Of a stretch of DNA of 13,929 nucleotides, positions 1 to 6,782 are shown in pieces. This stretch comes from DATIKM01 sp035477595. GTDB lineage: Bacteria; Armatimonadota; Chthonomonadetes; Chthonomonadales; CAJBBX01. Below the pieces are notes generated by a model that saw only the letters and a list, made by a program, of their open reading frames with translations, had not been told where the DNA came from and did not search any database. Both the position numbers and the translations under genes were made by a program. The stretch is from the NCBI GenBank assembly GCA_035477595.1, contig DATIKM010000155.1:1-13929 (forward strand), written 5' to 3'. How positions within the stretch are numbered: position 1 is the first letter of the stretch; each line of letters opens with the position of its first letter.

Positions 1-21
1 GAGTGGTCCTGGCGCGCCGGG

Positions 22-61
22 ACCGCGTGGTCACGCTGCGCTGCTACCGCGTGGTCACGCT
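22..61. repeat. Short tandem direct repeat at the 3' end of the GH51 gene
   Basis: The 16-base unit ACCGCGTGGTCACGCT occurs at 22-37 and again at 46-61, a period of 24 bases. The inner copy encodes the last residues (SVTTR, then the stop) of the arabinofuranosidase read on the minus strand, and the outer copy repeats the same codons just beyond the stop. This looks like a small local duplication at the gene end rather than a regulatory element. Confidence 0.7.
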
Positions 62-2413
62 CACGACTGCGACCGAGATCGGCGGCAGCGTCACGTGCAC
101 CCGGCCATCGCGCACAACGGCCTGCGCCCGCTCCGTGCGCACCGCGTCGGGCCGCTCCAGCGTGTTGCGGGCGGAGAGCTCGCCCGGCGCCACGCGCCAC
201 ATCGTCGCGCGCCTGGCGCCCGGCGTCTCTGCCGCCAGCCGCACCTCCGAGCGGGTCGGGTTCACCAGCTTCAGAATCACCCGATCGCGCCTCTCGGTGG
301 CTGTGGCGACCACGGAGAGACCGCGCGCGTCGCCCTCCACGTCCAGTCGGACTGGCGCGAAGTGGTCGCGCCAGAGCTTCATCACCACGTAGTTGGGCGC
401 GGGGAACCAGCGGTTGTGGTCGAAGTTGATGAACGCGTTGTCCCAGTCGGTGGCGCTCACATGGCGCAGGAAGAGCGCCGGGCTGGCCATCGTCACCACA
501 GCGCCCTGCCGCTCGAACGCGTTGAGGATGCCGCCGGCGTAGAGCCCGGTACGCCAATCGGTGCTCTGCGCATTCCACTCCGACACGAAGAGGTGCGCGT
601 TCGGGTTCGCCGAGCGCGCGAACATCTCGGCGATCTCCACGAAGTGGCGCTCGTAGTCAAGCGGGCCCTCGGCGAAGCGGTTCGGGTCCTCGTAGTGGTG
701 GATACTGAGGTAGTCGAAGCGGGGGGCGGAGCCGGTGATCACCACCTGGTTCCAGTTGCCGCCGAACGCGTTATGTGTGCCCGCGCCGCCACAGACGATG
801 ATGCGGATCGTGGGGTCGACGCGCTTCATGGCCTCGATGAAGGCGTTGGCACGCCGTGCGTAGGGCTCAGCGCCGTAGGCCCAGGCCTCGTTGCATATCT
901 CCCAGTACTTGACTCCGAAGGGCTCCGGGTGGCCGTTGGCAGCGCGCACCGCGCCCCACCTGGACGTGACCGGGCCGTTGCAGTACTCCACCCACTCGCA
1001 GGCCTCGCGGATGTAGTCCTCCATGGTCATGGACGGGTCGTGCCGTCCGCCATTCACCACGATGACGGGCTCCGCGCCCACGCGCCGGCAGAGGTCGATG
1101 AACTCGTGCGTGCCGAGGGAGTTGACGTCCTCGTCGTCCCAGAGGCGGATGGGGAATCTGCCGCGCTGGTGCTGCGGGCCGATCCCGTCCTTCCAGCGGT
1201 AGTGCTCGGCGTAGATCCCGCCCGGCCAGCGAATGGTCGGCGGCCGGAGCGCCGCTACCGCCTGCAGCAGGTCGGGCCGAAAGCCGCCAACGCGCCGCGC
1301 GGAGGCAGGCATGAGGCTGAGCTGATCGATGACAGCGGCGCCCTCCGCGAGCCACACCTCGAGCACGGCGTCGCGCGCCGTTCGCGAGGGCCGCAGTCGC
1401 ACCGTGTACTCGCGCCACTCCGCCGTTGGCGCCGGGACCGCGGCCTCCGCGACCACGCCGGCTTCGTCGGCCAGGCGCACTCGGAGCCCCTGCGGTGCGG
1501 CCCCGCGAACCCAGATGGAGCCGGAGATCGTGTCGCCGCGCACGGCGCGGATGGCGCGCTGACGCACGCCGGCAGGTCCCCGGGCGGCATTCATGGAGAC
1601 GCCAATACGGCCGTTCAGGGGATCCTCGGCCGTGGCAGCGACGGCGCCTTCGCCCAGCGGCGTCCAGTGGTCGATCGTGGGCACATGGGCCGCGACCTGC
1701 GTGTCCGGCAACCCGCTCCACAGCTCCCGGCCATCGAGCGCGCTCACGCGCAGGTTCCGGAAGCGCGCCGTGGTGTGCCAGGTGCCGAGGCCGATGCGCC
1801 CGCGGAGCGTGGCGCCCGGCCCGTCGGTGAAGTCTAGCACGAGCTGGTCGTCGATCCAGACCCGCAGGCGCGGCCCCTCGCAGCGCACTCGCAGCGCATA
1901 CCAGCGGTTCGCCTCGATACGCCCGGCGGGGCGCGGCCCGACGGGGCGTCGCCTGCCCGGCGCGGCCTCGTGCTCCAACTGATGCGCCTGGTTGCTCCAT
2001 CCGCCCAGGTTGGCCCAGTAGAACGCGCCCTGCTCATCGGCGCGCACGATGACCAGGAAGCCCTCCAGCCCGCCCGTCTTCATCGCCTCGGCGCGGAACT
2101 CGTAGTCGGTCCAGGTCGGGTCGCCGAAGAGAAACCGGGCGTTCTGCGCCATGGTGGCCTGGCGCAGCTCCCCCTGAGCGGTGGACCAGTAGCCGCGGTC
2201 GTCGAGCAGCGACTCGAAGCTGCGGTTCCACACCTGTTCGCCCCACAAGCCGCCGTTGACGGACCGGAAGATGTGCTCGAGAAAGTGGCTGTAGATTCGC
2301 TCGTCGACGCGGCCTGCCTCGCGGTCGGTGCGGACGCGCAGCGTGACCTCCTGTGCCAGCGCGGGCATGGCGGCGCACAGAATGATGATGCAGAGCAAGG
2401 CGTGGAGACGCAT
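44..2413 (-). CDS. Secreted GH51 alpha-L-arabinofuranosidase with inserted LamG-like domain
   Basis: Predicted to release alpha-L-arabinofuranosyl side chains from arabinoxylan, arabinan or pectin outside the cytoplasm. The 789-residue product starts with a signal peptide (about 1-20, ending PALAQ). An N-terminal GH51 beta segment (YSHFLEHIFRSVNGGLW, about 41-57) is followed by a LamG/DUF1080-like beta-sandwich (about 85-225), a CBM4_9-like region (about 235-370), the TIM barrel (about 375-680, with IRWPGG near 394) and a C-terminal beta domain. The probable acid/base is E509 in YWEICNEAW and the probable nucleophile is E612 in FVSEWNAQ; both are present, so the enzyme should be active. The ATG at 2413 has AAGGAG eight bases upstream. 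The gene is divergent from the TMTC-like gene across 255 bases in which I see no convincing promoter. The family is clear; the exact substrate is inferred. Confidence 0.92.
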   Translation of the reverse strand: MRLHALLCIIILCAAMPALAQEVTLRVRTDREAGRVDERIYSHFLEHIFRSVNGGLWGEQVWNRSFESLLDDRGYWSTAQGELRQATMAQNARFLFGDPTWTDYEFRAEAMKTGGLEGFLVIVRADEQGAFYWANLGGWSNQAHQLEHEAAPGRRRPVGPRPAGRIEANRWYALRVRCEGPRLRVWIDDQLVLDFTDGPGATLRGRIGLGTWHTTARFRNLRVSALDGRELWSGLPDTQVAAHVPTIDHWTPLGEGAVAATAEDPLNGRIGVSMNAARGPAGVRQRAIRAVRGDTISGSIWVRGAAPQGLRVRLADEAGVVAEAAVPAPTAEWREYTVRLRPSRTARDAVLEVWLAEGAAVIDQLSLMPASARRVGGFRPDLLQAVAALRPPTIRWPGGIYAEHYRWKDGIGPQHQRGRFPIRLWDDEDVNSLGTHEFIDLCRRVGAEPVIVVNGGRHDPSMTMEDYIREACEWVEYCNGPVTSRWGAVRAANGHPEPFGVKYWEICNEAWAYGAEPYARRANAFIEAMKRVDPTIRIIVCGGAGTHNAFGGNWNQVVITGSAPRFDYLSIHHYEDPNRFAEGPLDYERHFVEIAEMFARSANPNAHLFVSEWNAQSTDWRTGLYAGGILNAFERQGAVVTMASPALFLRHVSATDWDNAFINFDHNRWFPAPNYVVMKLWRDHFAPVRLDVEGDARGLSVVATATERRDRVILKLVNPTRSEVRLAAETPGARRATMWRVAPGELSARNTLERPDAVRTERAQAVVRDGRVHVTLPPISVAVVSVTTR

Positions 2414-2668
2414 GACGTGTGCTCCTTCGTTACGGGCTGGACGTGTGCGCAGCTCGGGCGAGCCGGCGCATCCTGACGTGGGCTACCGTGCGCGCGTAGC
2501 ATTTCACCCTCCGCATGTGCGCCTCCTCCCGCCTGCGGTCCCGCATATGGTCCGATGTGGCGGCGCTCGGTGCAGGACTCCCGGCCCGGCGGCCCGTACA
2601 AGCCCCTCGGCCGGCGTTCGGCGAGGCGTGGGGGGAGAGCGACGGGGCGTGGGATCGCAGGGCGGGGC

Positions 2669-4321
2669 ATGGGCGTGCGTGGGGGCATAACGACGTGGCG
2701 CGCGTGCTTCGTGCTTACGCTGGCGCTCGCCGCGGCTGTCTACGGCCCGTCGCTCGACGGCGGTCTCGTCTGGGACGACCCGGCCCTCGTGAGCGGGGAG
2801 GCGATCGGCGGCGGCAAACGCCTGCGGGACTGCTTCACCGAGCCATTCTTCGGCGTGTACTTCCGGCCGCTGGTGAGCGTGTCGTTCTTCATTGACCGGC
2901 GGCTGTTCGGGGAGAACCCCGCCGGCTACCGGCTGGTTAACGTAGCGCTCCACGTGGGCGCGACAGCGCTCATCATTGGCTTCGCTCTGGCGGCATTGCG
3001 GCGCAGGTCCGCGGCTCTCGTGGCGGGCCTGCTCTTCGCGGTCCAGCCGGCGCAGGTGGGCGCGGTGGCGTGGATCGGCGGGCGCACGGATGCTCTGGCC
3101 GTGCTATGGGCGGCGGGCTGGGCGTGCATGCTGGCATCCGCGCTGCGCCTGGACCGCCAGGGGGCGACGGGGCCGGGTTCCGCGGCAGGGGAGTGGCGGA
3201 TCGGGGCGCTCCACGTGGGCGCCCTTCTGTGCTACACGGCCATGCTGTTCACGAAGGAGCAGATGGCGGCCGCGCTGCCGCTCGTGCCGCTCGCCTGGCA
3301 TGCCTTCCGGCCACCGGGCCGGCGCTCTCTGTCCGAGGCGGCCCTCGCCACGCTGCCCTACGCCGCCGTGACCGCCTTCTTCGCGGCGATGGCGGTCTTC
3401 ATCGCGCGCCCGCCGACGATGGAGCCTCCTCTGCACCTGCCCGGCCCGGTGGTCCTCATGGCGCATTCCGTGGCCTACTACGGGCTGCTTCTCGCGGCGC
3501 CGACTCCGAAGTGGATGCATACGCTGAGCGAAGGCTGGACGCTGGGGGCGCCGGTAGCATGGGCCGCTTTCGGCCTGGCCGTCGCGGGTGCGAGCGCCCT
3601 GTTGTGGGTTCACTGGCTGCGCCGCTGGCCGGAGGGAGCGTGGCTTCTGGCGTTCATCGCGCTCGCCCTGCTGCCCGTGCTGAACCTGGTGGCGCTGCCC
3701 TACGTGCTCGTGGCGCCCTACCGGGCAGCGTGCGCCGGTCTGGCGTACTCGGTTCTGGCAGCGGGCCTGCTGACCGGGCTTCGCGGGCTGGGGCGCGCCA
3801 GGTTCGCTGTCCCGCGTTCCCTCCGGCGCATGGCGTGGGTGGGGATCGTCACGGTGGTCGTCGTGTGGTTCGGCGCCCTCACGGCGTGGGGTGCGTCGCG
3901 CTGGCGTTCCGAGGAGTCGTGGTTCTCGGAGGTGAGGCGGCACGACCCGGTGAGCGTCGTTGCGCGCTACATGCTGGCACGAGACAGGTACGCGCGCAGC
4001 GACGTGGCGGGCGGTCTCGGCCCGCTCGTGGAGGTGCTCGAGTACCTGCTTGGCCCGGGGGTATGGCGGAGTCCCGAGCAGGCCGTCGCCGCCATGAGCG
4101 ACCCCGTCATCGTCTCGCGGATTCAGCGGAGCCGCGGGTTCGCCGAGGACCCGCGCGCGTTCCCGACGAAGGTGCTCACTGTGGTGGGCTGGGCGCGTCT
4201 CCAGCAGGGCGAGTGGGGGGCGGCGGAGGAGGCCTACCGTACCGCGCTGGCGCTCTCGCCTGGCGATGCGGACGCGCGGGCCGGGCTGGAGGCCGCCGTG
4301 GCGCGCATCGCGCCGCCGTAA
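2669..4321 (+). CDS. TMTC-like multi-pass membrane protein (putative GT-C glycosyltransferase) with C-terminal TPR
   Basis: About 550 residues with many hydrophobic segments. The N-terminal half resembles TMTC/GT-C mannosyltransferase-like proteins: a luminal-loop acidic pair in LVWDDPALV (D36, D37), then FRPLVSVSFFIDRRLFG, GYRLVNVALHVGA and AVAWIGGRTDALAVLW. One tetratricopeptide repeat lies near the C-terminus (about 505-545, RLQQGEWGAAEEAYRTALAL). Bacterial relatives are usually annotated as TPR or glycosyltransferase proteins of unknown acceptor. The usual His and Glu of the HPxHxEAVaWI motif are replaced (QPAQVGAVAWI), so catalysis is doubtful. The frame is open back to an ATG at 2555, but those 38 residues are Arg/Gly-rich with no sign of homology. 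ATG 2669 puts the first membrane helix at about 11-26; no strong Shine-Dalgarno supports either start. The gene is convergent with parB. Confidence 0.75.
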   Translation: MGVRGGITTWRACFVLTLALAAAVYGPSLDGGLVWDDPALVSGEAIGGGKRLRDCFTEPFFGVYFRPLVSVSFFIDRRLFGENPAGYRLVNVALHVGATALIIGFALAALRRRSAALVAGLLFAVQPAQVGAVAWIGGRTDALAVLWAAGWACMLASALRLDRQGATGPGSAAGEWRIGALHVGALLCYTAMLFTKEQMAAALPLVPLAWHAFRPPGRRSLSEAALATLPYAAVTAFFAAMAVFIARPPTMEPPLHLPGPVVLMAHSVAYYGLLLAAPTPKWMHTLSEGWTLGAPVAWAAFGLAVAGASALLWVHWLRRWPEGAWLLAFIALALLPVLNLVALPYVLVAPYRAACAGLAYSVLAAGLLTGLRGLGRARFAVPRSLRRMAWVGIVTVVVVWFGALTAWGASRWRSEESWFSEVRRHDPVSVVARYMLARDRYARSDVAGGLGPLVEVLEYLLGPGVWRSPEQAVAAMSDPVIVSRIQRSRGFAEDPRAFPTKVLTVVGWARLQQGEWGAAEEAYRTALALSPGDADARAGLEAAVARIAPP

Positions 4322-4341
4322 CGTCCTGGCCGATCGGGCCA

Positions 4342-4359
4342 CTGTTTCACGTGAAACAG
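4342..4359. promoter_or_regulatory. parS: parS centromere site, perfect consensus
   Basis: The core at 4343-4358 reads TGTTTCACGTGAAACA, identical to the canonical chromosomal parS that ParB/Spo0J binds and uses as its CTP-dependent loading site. Flanking C and G extend it to an 18-bp perfect palindrome. It lies 21 bases past the TMTC-like stop codon and 23 bases past the parB stop, in the only non-coding DNA between the two convergent genes, directly beside the parB gene whose product should bind it. I saw no second full match in this window. Confidence 0.95.
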
Positions 4360-4371
4360 CGCGGCCGCGCT
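4358..4371. repeat. 14-bp GC-rich palindrome abutting parS
   Basis: AGCGCGGCCGCGCT is a perfect 14-bp palindrome overlapping the last two bases of the extended parS palindrome. Its role is unknown. It could form a loopless or small-loop hairpin at the shared 3' ends of the two converging genes, or be chance in GC-rich DNA. Confidence 0.6.
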
Positions 4372-4381
4372 CGCCGCTTCC

Positions 4382-5263
4382 TCACCCCGCGCCGACGATC
4401 CGCTCCACGATGCCCTCGAGCTGGTCTTCGGAGTAGTACTCGATCTCGATGCGCCCGGTCTCGCCCTTCTGCCGTACAGTCACCCTCGTGCCGAGCGCGG
4501 TGCGCAGCGCATCCTCGACTGCTGCAAGGTTGGGGTCCAAGCGCGGTGCACGGGCGCGGCCGGAGGCCTCGTCGAGCGCCTCCGCATCCGGGCGCGCCTC
4601 CGCATCTGGGCGCAGCTCGCGGCCCAGCCGCTCCGCGGCCCGGACGGAAAGCTTGCGGGAGCGGATCGTCTGCCATGCGGAGAGGCGCCGCGCCGGCGCC
4701 GCTTGCAGGATGGCGCGCGCGTGGGCCTCGCTGATCTCCCCGGCGGCCAGGCTCTCAAGCACGGGCTCCGGGAGCGCAAGGAGCCGGACCGTGTTAGCCA
4801 CAGCCGGGCGCGATCGGCCGACGCGCCGCGCGATCTCGTCCTGCGTCATGCCGAAGTCCGAGGCGAGGCGCGTGTAGGCGTGCGCTGCCTCCACCGGGTT
4901 GATGTCCTCGCGCTGCAGGTTCTCGATGAGCGCGACCTCGAGCATGTCGCGCTCTGCGCACGCGCGCACAAGCGCCGGCACCGTGCGCAGACCCGCCTCG
5001 CGGGCGGCGCGCACACGGCGCTCCCCCGCAATGAGCTGGTAGCGCCCGCTGGCCGTCCGGCGCAGAAGGACCGGCTGGAGCACGCCGTGCTGCCGGACGG
5101 ACTCCACCAGCTCGGCCAACCTCCCGGGGTCGAAGGCGACCCGCGGCTGGTAGGGGTTCGCGTCGATCAGGTCGGCGGCGACCTCCTGCGGCGCTCCGCC
5201 GAGGTCCTCCATCGCATCGGGGATGAGGGCGCTGAGCCCCTTACCGAGCCCGCGCTTGCTCAC
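4382..5263 (-). CDS. parB: Chromosome partitioning protein ParB
   Basis: DNA-binding CTPase that loads at parS and spreads to form the partition complex with ParA. The 293-residue length is typical. The N-terminus has the conserved GLGKGLSALIPD (about 5-16). The CTP-binding/hydrolysis boxes are visible as AGERRVRAA (79-87) and ENLQREDINPVEAA (114-127). A helix-turn-helix follows (about 137-163, MTQDEIARRVGRSRPAVANTVRLL), then an acidic linker with a duplicated RPDAEA, and a C-terminal dimerisation domain (about 242-293). The start is the GTG at 5263, set by a near-perfect Shine-Dalgarno sequence; the first 23 bases lie inside the 3' end of parA, so the two are translationally coupled. parS sits just past the gene. 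Confidence 0.97.
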   Translation of the reverse strand: MSKRGLGKGLSALIPDAMEDLGGAPQEVAADLIDANPYQPRVAFDPGRLAELVESVRQHGVLQPVLLRRTASGRYQLIAGERRVRAAREAGLRTVPALVRACAERDMLEVALIENLQREDINPVEAAHAYTRLASDFGMTQDEIARRVGRSRPAVANTVRLLALPEPVLESLAAGEISEAHARAILQAAPARRLSAWQTIRSRKLSVRAAERLGRELRPDAEARPDAEALDEASGRARAPRLDPNLAAVEDALRTALGTRVTVRQKGETGRIEIEYYSEDQLEGIVERIVGAG

Positions 5264-6023
5264 GGTCGATCACCTCCTGAGCGATGAGGCGGTATGCACG
5301 CGCGCCTCGAGAGCGCGCATCGTAGAGCGTGATGGGTAGGCCGTGGCTCGGCGACTCCGACAGCCTCACATTGCGTGGCACCACCGTCTCCGCAACGCGG
5401 TCGCCGAAGTTGGCGCGCACGTCCGAGGCGACCTGCTGGGCGAGCTTCGCGCGCGGGTCGTACATGGTGAGCACGACCAGCCCGATCTCCAGGGCGGGGT
5501 TCAACCGCCGGCGCACGAGCTCGATCGTACGCAGGAGCTGGCTCACCCCCTCGAGGGCGTAGTACTCGCACTGAATGGGGATGATCGCCCGATCCGCAGC
5601 AGCGAGTCCGTTTACGGTGAGCAGGCCGAGCGCCGGCGGGCAGTCGATCAGCACGAAGTCGTAGGCGTCGCGCACCTCGGCGAGGGCCCGCGCCAGGCAC
5701 GTCTCGCGGGATATCCGGCCGATCAGCTCCAGCTCGGCGCCAGCCAGGTCGATGTTCGCGCGCACGAGGTCGAGCCCGGCGACCGCGGTGCGCACCAGCG
5801 CTTCCTCGACGGGCGTCTCCTCGATGAGCACATCGTAGACGGTGCGGGCGCTCCCCGCGGCCGCGTGCTGCATCCCGAGTCCGCTGGTGGCGTGCCCCTG
5901 GGGATCGAGGTCGACGAGCAGGACGCGCCAGCCCAGCTCGGCGATCGAGGCGGAGACGCTCACGGCGGTGGTCGTCTTGCCGACGCCGCCCTTCTGGTTC
6001 ACGACGGCCAGCACGGTGCCCAT
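5241..6023 (-). CDS. parA: Chromosome partitioning ATPase ParA (Soj family)
   Basis: Deviant Walker-A ATPase that binds DNA non-specifically and works with ParB-parS to segregate origins. The 260-residue product from ATG 6023 begins MGTVLAVVNQKGGVGKTT, with the deviant P-loop at 11-18 including the signature lysine K11. VDLDPQGHAT (37-46) is the switch I/A' region and LIDCPPALG (about 125-133) is Walker B. The frame stays open to a GTG at 6146, but those extra 41 residues are Arg/Ala/Gly-rich, precede the normal family start and lack an upstream ribosome site. The ATG at 6023 has AGGAGGAG about 12 bases upstream. The gene follows the FlgM-like gene after 182 bases containing a strong hairpin, suggesting a separate transcript, though I found no clear promoter. 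Confidence 0.96.
   Translation of the reverse strand: MGTVLAVVNQKGGVGKTTTAVSVSASIAELGWRVLLVDLDPQGHATSGLGMQHAAAGSARTVYDVLIEETPVEEALVRTAVAGLDLVRANIDLAGAELELIGRISRETCLARALAEVRDAYDFVLIDCPPALGLLTVNGLAAADRAIIPIQCEYYALEGVSQLLRTIELVRRRLNPALEIGLVVLTMYDPRAKLAQQVASDVRANFGDRVAETVVPRNVRLSESPSHGLPITLYDARSRGARAYRLIAQEVIDREQARAR
5268..5278 (-). promoter_or_regulatory. Strong Shine-Dalgarno site for parB inside parA
   Basis: On the minus strand this reads AGGAGGTGATC, an unusually long match to the 16S rRNA anti-Shine-Dalgarno end, with AGGAGGT ending eight bases before the GTG start. It lies within the parA coding sequence and decides the parB start. Confidence 0.85.
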
Positions 6024-6107
6024 CGCGGCTGGTAGCTCCTCCTGGCGGGCGCCGGCTCTGGCGCCTGCGCGCTGGCCCGTCCTTTTGCCGTGCGCGGCGG
6101 CGTCTCC

Positions 6108-6124
6108 TGCCGGTCGCCCCGGCA
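6108..6124. repeat. Short inverted repeat upstream of parA
   Basis: TGCCGG, a five-base spacer (TCGCC), then CCGGCA, a perfect 6-bp stem about 85 bases before the parA start. It could be an operator or a leader hairpin, but a dyad of this size is not rare in such GC-rich DNA. Confidence 0.3.
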
Positions 6125-6153
6125 AGGCCTCCTGACGGCCGGGCACACGCGCA

Positions 6154-6180
6154 GGCGGGGCGCCGGTGTGGCGCCCCGCC
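6154..6180 (-). terminator. GC-rich hairpin terminator after the FlgM-like gene
   Basis: GGCGGGGCGCC and its exact complement form a perfect 11-bp stem around a five-base loop, 25 bases beyond the FlgM-like stop codon and well before parA. There is no T-tract after it on either strand, so it would be a non-canonical intrinsic terminator or an RNA 3'-end stabiliser. Position between two genes on the same strand favours transcript separation. Confidence 0.55.
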
Positions 6181-6205
6181 GGAAAGATCGTCGGTCGGCC
6201 CGCGA

Positions 6206-6517
6206 CTACTGCATGGAGTCCGCCAGCAGCCGGCGCACCATCAGGTCGGCGATGTCCGCGCTGCCCACCTGGTAGTCGCCCTTCTGCATCTTCGCCCGAA
6301 GCGACTCGACCAGGTTCTCGCGCACGTCGGGCACCTGGTCAACCATATCCTTTACGCGCCGGACCTCCTGCGCCTCCGCGGAGATCTCGACGGATGCAGC
6401 CTGGCCCTGGCTGCGAGGGGCCTCCGTTGGACGGATGCCGCTGCTCGGGCTGGATGTGATCGCGATCCCCGCCCTGCTCTGGAGAACGCGATCCAGCTCC
6501 TGCGTCGAGATCTTCAC
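6206..6517 (-). CDS. flgM: FlgM-like anti-sigma-28 factor
   Basis: A 103-residue protein close to the usual FlgM length (about 90-100). The N-terminus (MKISTQELDRVL) leads into a Ser/Pro/Gly-rich, probably disordered region (about 18-45), as expected for FlgM. The C-terminal half carries the family pattern: helix VRRVKDMVDQVPDVRENLVESLRAKMQKGDYQV (52-84), split here as VRRVKDMVDQ and LRAKMQKGDYQV, then ADIADLMVRRLL (88-99), which binds sigma-28 in known members. FlgM holds sigma-28 inactive until the flagellar hook is complete and FlgM is exported. The start is GTG 6517 with AAGGGGG at 6525-6531. The leader carries a c-di-GMP riboswitch. No other flagellar gene is in the window, so a role with a different sigma factor cannot be excluded. 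Confidence 0.8.
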   Translation of the reverse strand: MKISTQELDRVLQSRAGIAITSSPSSGIRPTEAPRSQGQAASVEISAEAQEVRRVKDMVDQVPDVRENLVESLRAKMQKGDYQVGSADIADLMVRRLLADSMQ

Positions 6518-6540
6518 TTGTGTGCCCCCTTCTCGTTGCG

Positions 6541-6568
6541 GCGCGCCGGGCGCTTCACGCCCCCGCGC
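6541..6568 (-). promoter_or_regulatory. GC-rich hairpin in the putative riboswitch expression platform
   Basis: In the RNA, GGGCG and CGCCC pair around a UGAAG loop (6548-6562), and flanking GCGCG/CGCGC (outer ends 6568 and 6541) extend the helix across a GG/GG internal loop. It sits between the aptamer and the Shine-Dalgarno site and lacks a U-tract. The CGCCC arm could alternatively pair with the GGGGG of the ribosome site, which would fit translational control; that is inference. Confidence 0.4.
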
Positions 6569-6575
6569 GGCAAGT

Positions 6576-6700
6576 CGAAAGACGGCAACCTGGCGACCAT
6601 AGCCGGTGGATGCCGGAGGAACGGATGCGGCCGGCGTTCACCGCGTTAGGCCCATGGTTTTGCGTCCCCCCATTTCTGGGGGTTTGCCCTTGTCATCTTG
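6576..6700 (-). ncRNA. Cyclic-di-GMP-I riboswitch aptamer (GEMM-I)
   Basis: Read on the minus strand, the conserved GEMM core appears in order: AAGGGCAAACC, a stem CCCCCA/TGGGGG closed by a GAAA tetraloop (6667-6682), GGGACGCAAAACC, the GGGCCTAA internal loop, and GGTCGCCAGGTTGCC near the 3' end (6584-6598). The second arm closes with ACCAT/ATGGT and contains an unusually long extension with CGGTG/CACCG and GCCGG/CCGGC pairs. Outer GAC/GTC and CAAG/CTTG pairs close the base. By my alignment to the Vibrio Vc2 aptamer, the ligand-contacting G20 is retained (G at 6688) and A47 corresponds to the A at 6661; G20 favours c-di-GMP over 3',3'-cGAMP. It lies about 60 bases upstream of the FlgM-like start codon. 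Confidence 0.9.
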
Positions 6701-6753
6701 TTCCAACGGACATTGTCGGCCGCGAGCGCCGGGTTCCTCAGGGCGATTCTCGA

Positions 6754-6771
6754 GCAGATTTCAAAATCTGC
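6754..6771. promoter_or_regulatory. 18-bp dyad just downstream of the flgM promoter
   Basis: GCAGATTT, two bases, then AAATCTGC: a perfect 8-bp inverted repeat, AT-rich in an otherwise GC-rich region. If the promoter at 6783-6812 is used, it covers roughly +5 to +22 of the transcript, a classic position for a repressor operator or for a 5' stabilising RNA hairpin. Confidence 0.55.
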
Positions 6772-6782
6772 GCGGCGCCGAC

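Noticed and set aside
95..1837. Long plus-strand open frame of 580 codons opposite the GH51 gene
   Set aside because: It is the antisense shadow of a well-supported gene; the translation is Arg/His/Ala-rich with no recognisable domain. The same holds for other long frames opposite the beta-helix gene, parA, parB and gnd.
6024..6146. Longer ParA starting at GTG 6146
   Set aside because: The added residues are low-complexity, there is no upstream ribosome site, and the family starts at the strand before the P-loop.
6713..6720. Stand-alone sigma-28 promoter from GCCGACAA
   Set aside because: The -35 region 15 bases upstream does not resemble TAAA; kept only as a remark in the promoter entry and the control-region finding.
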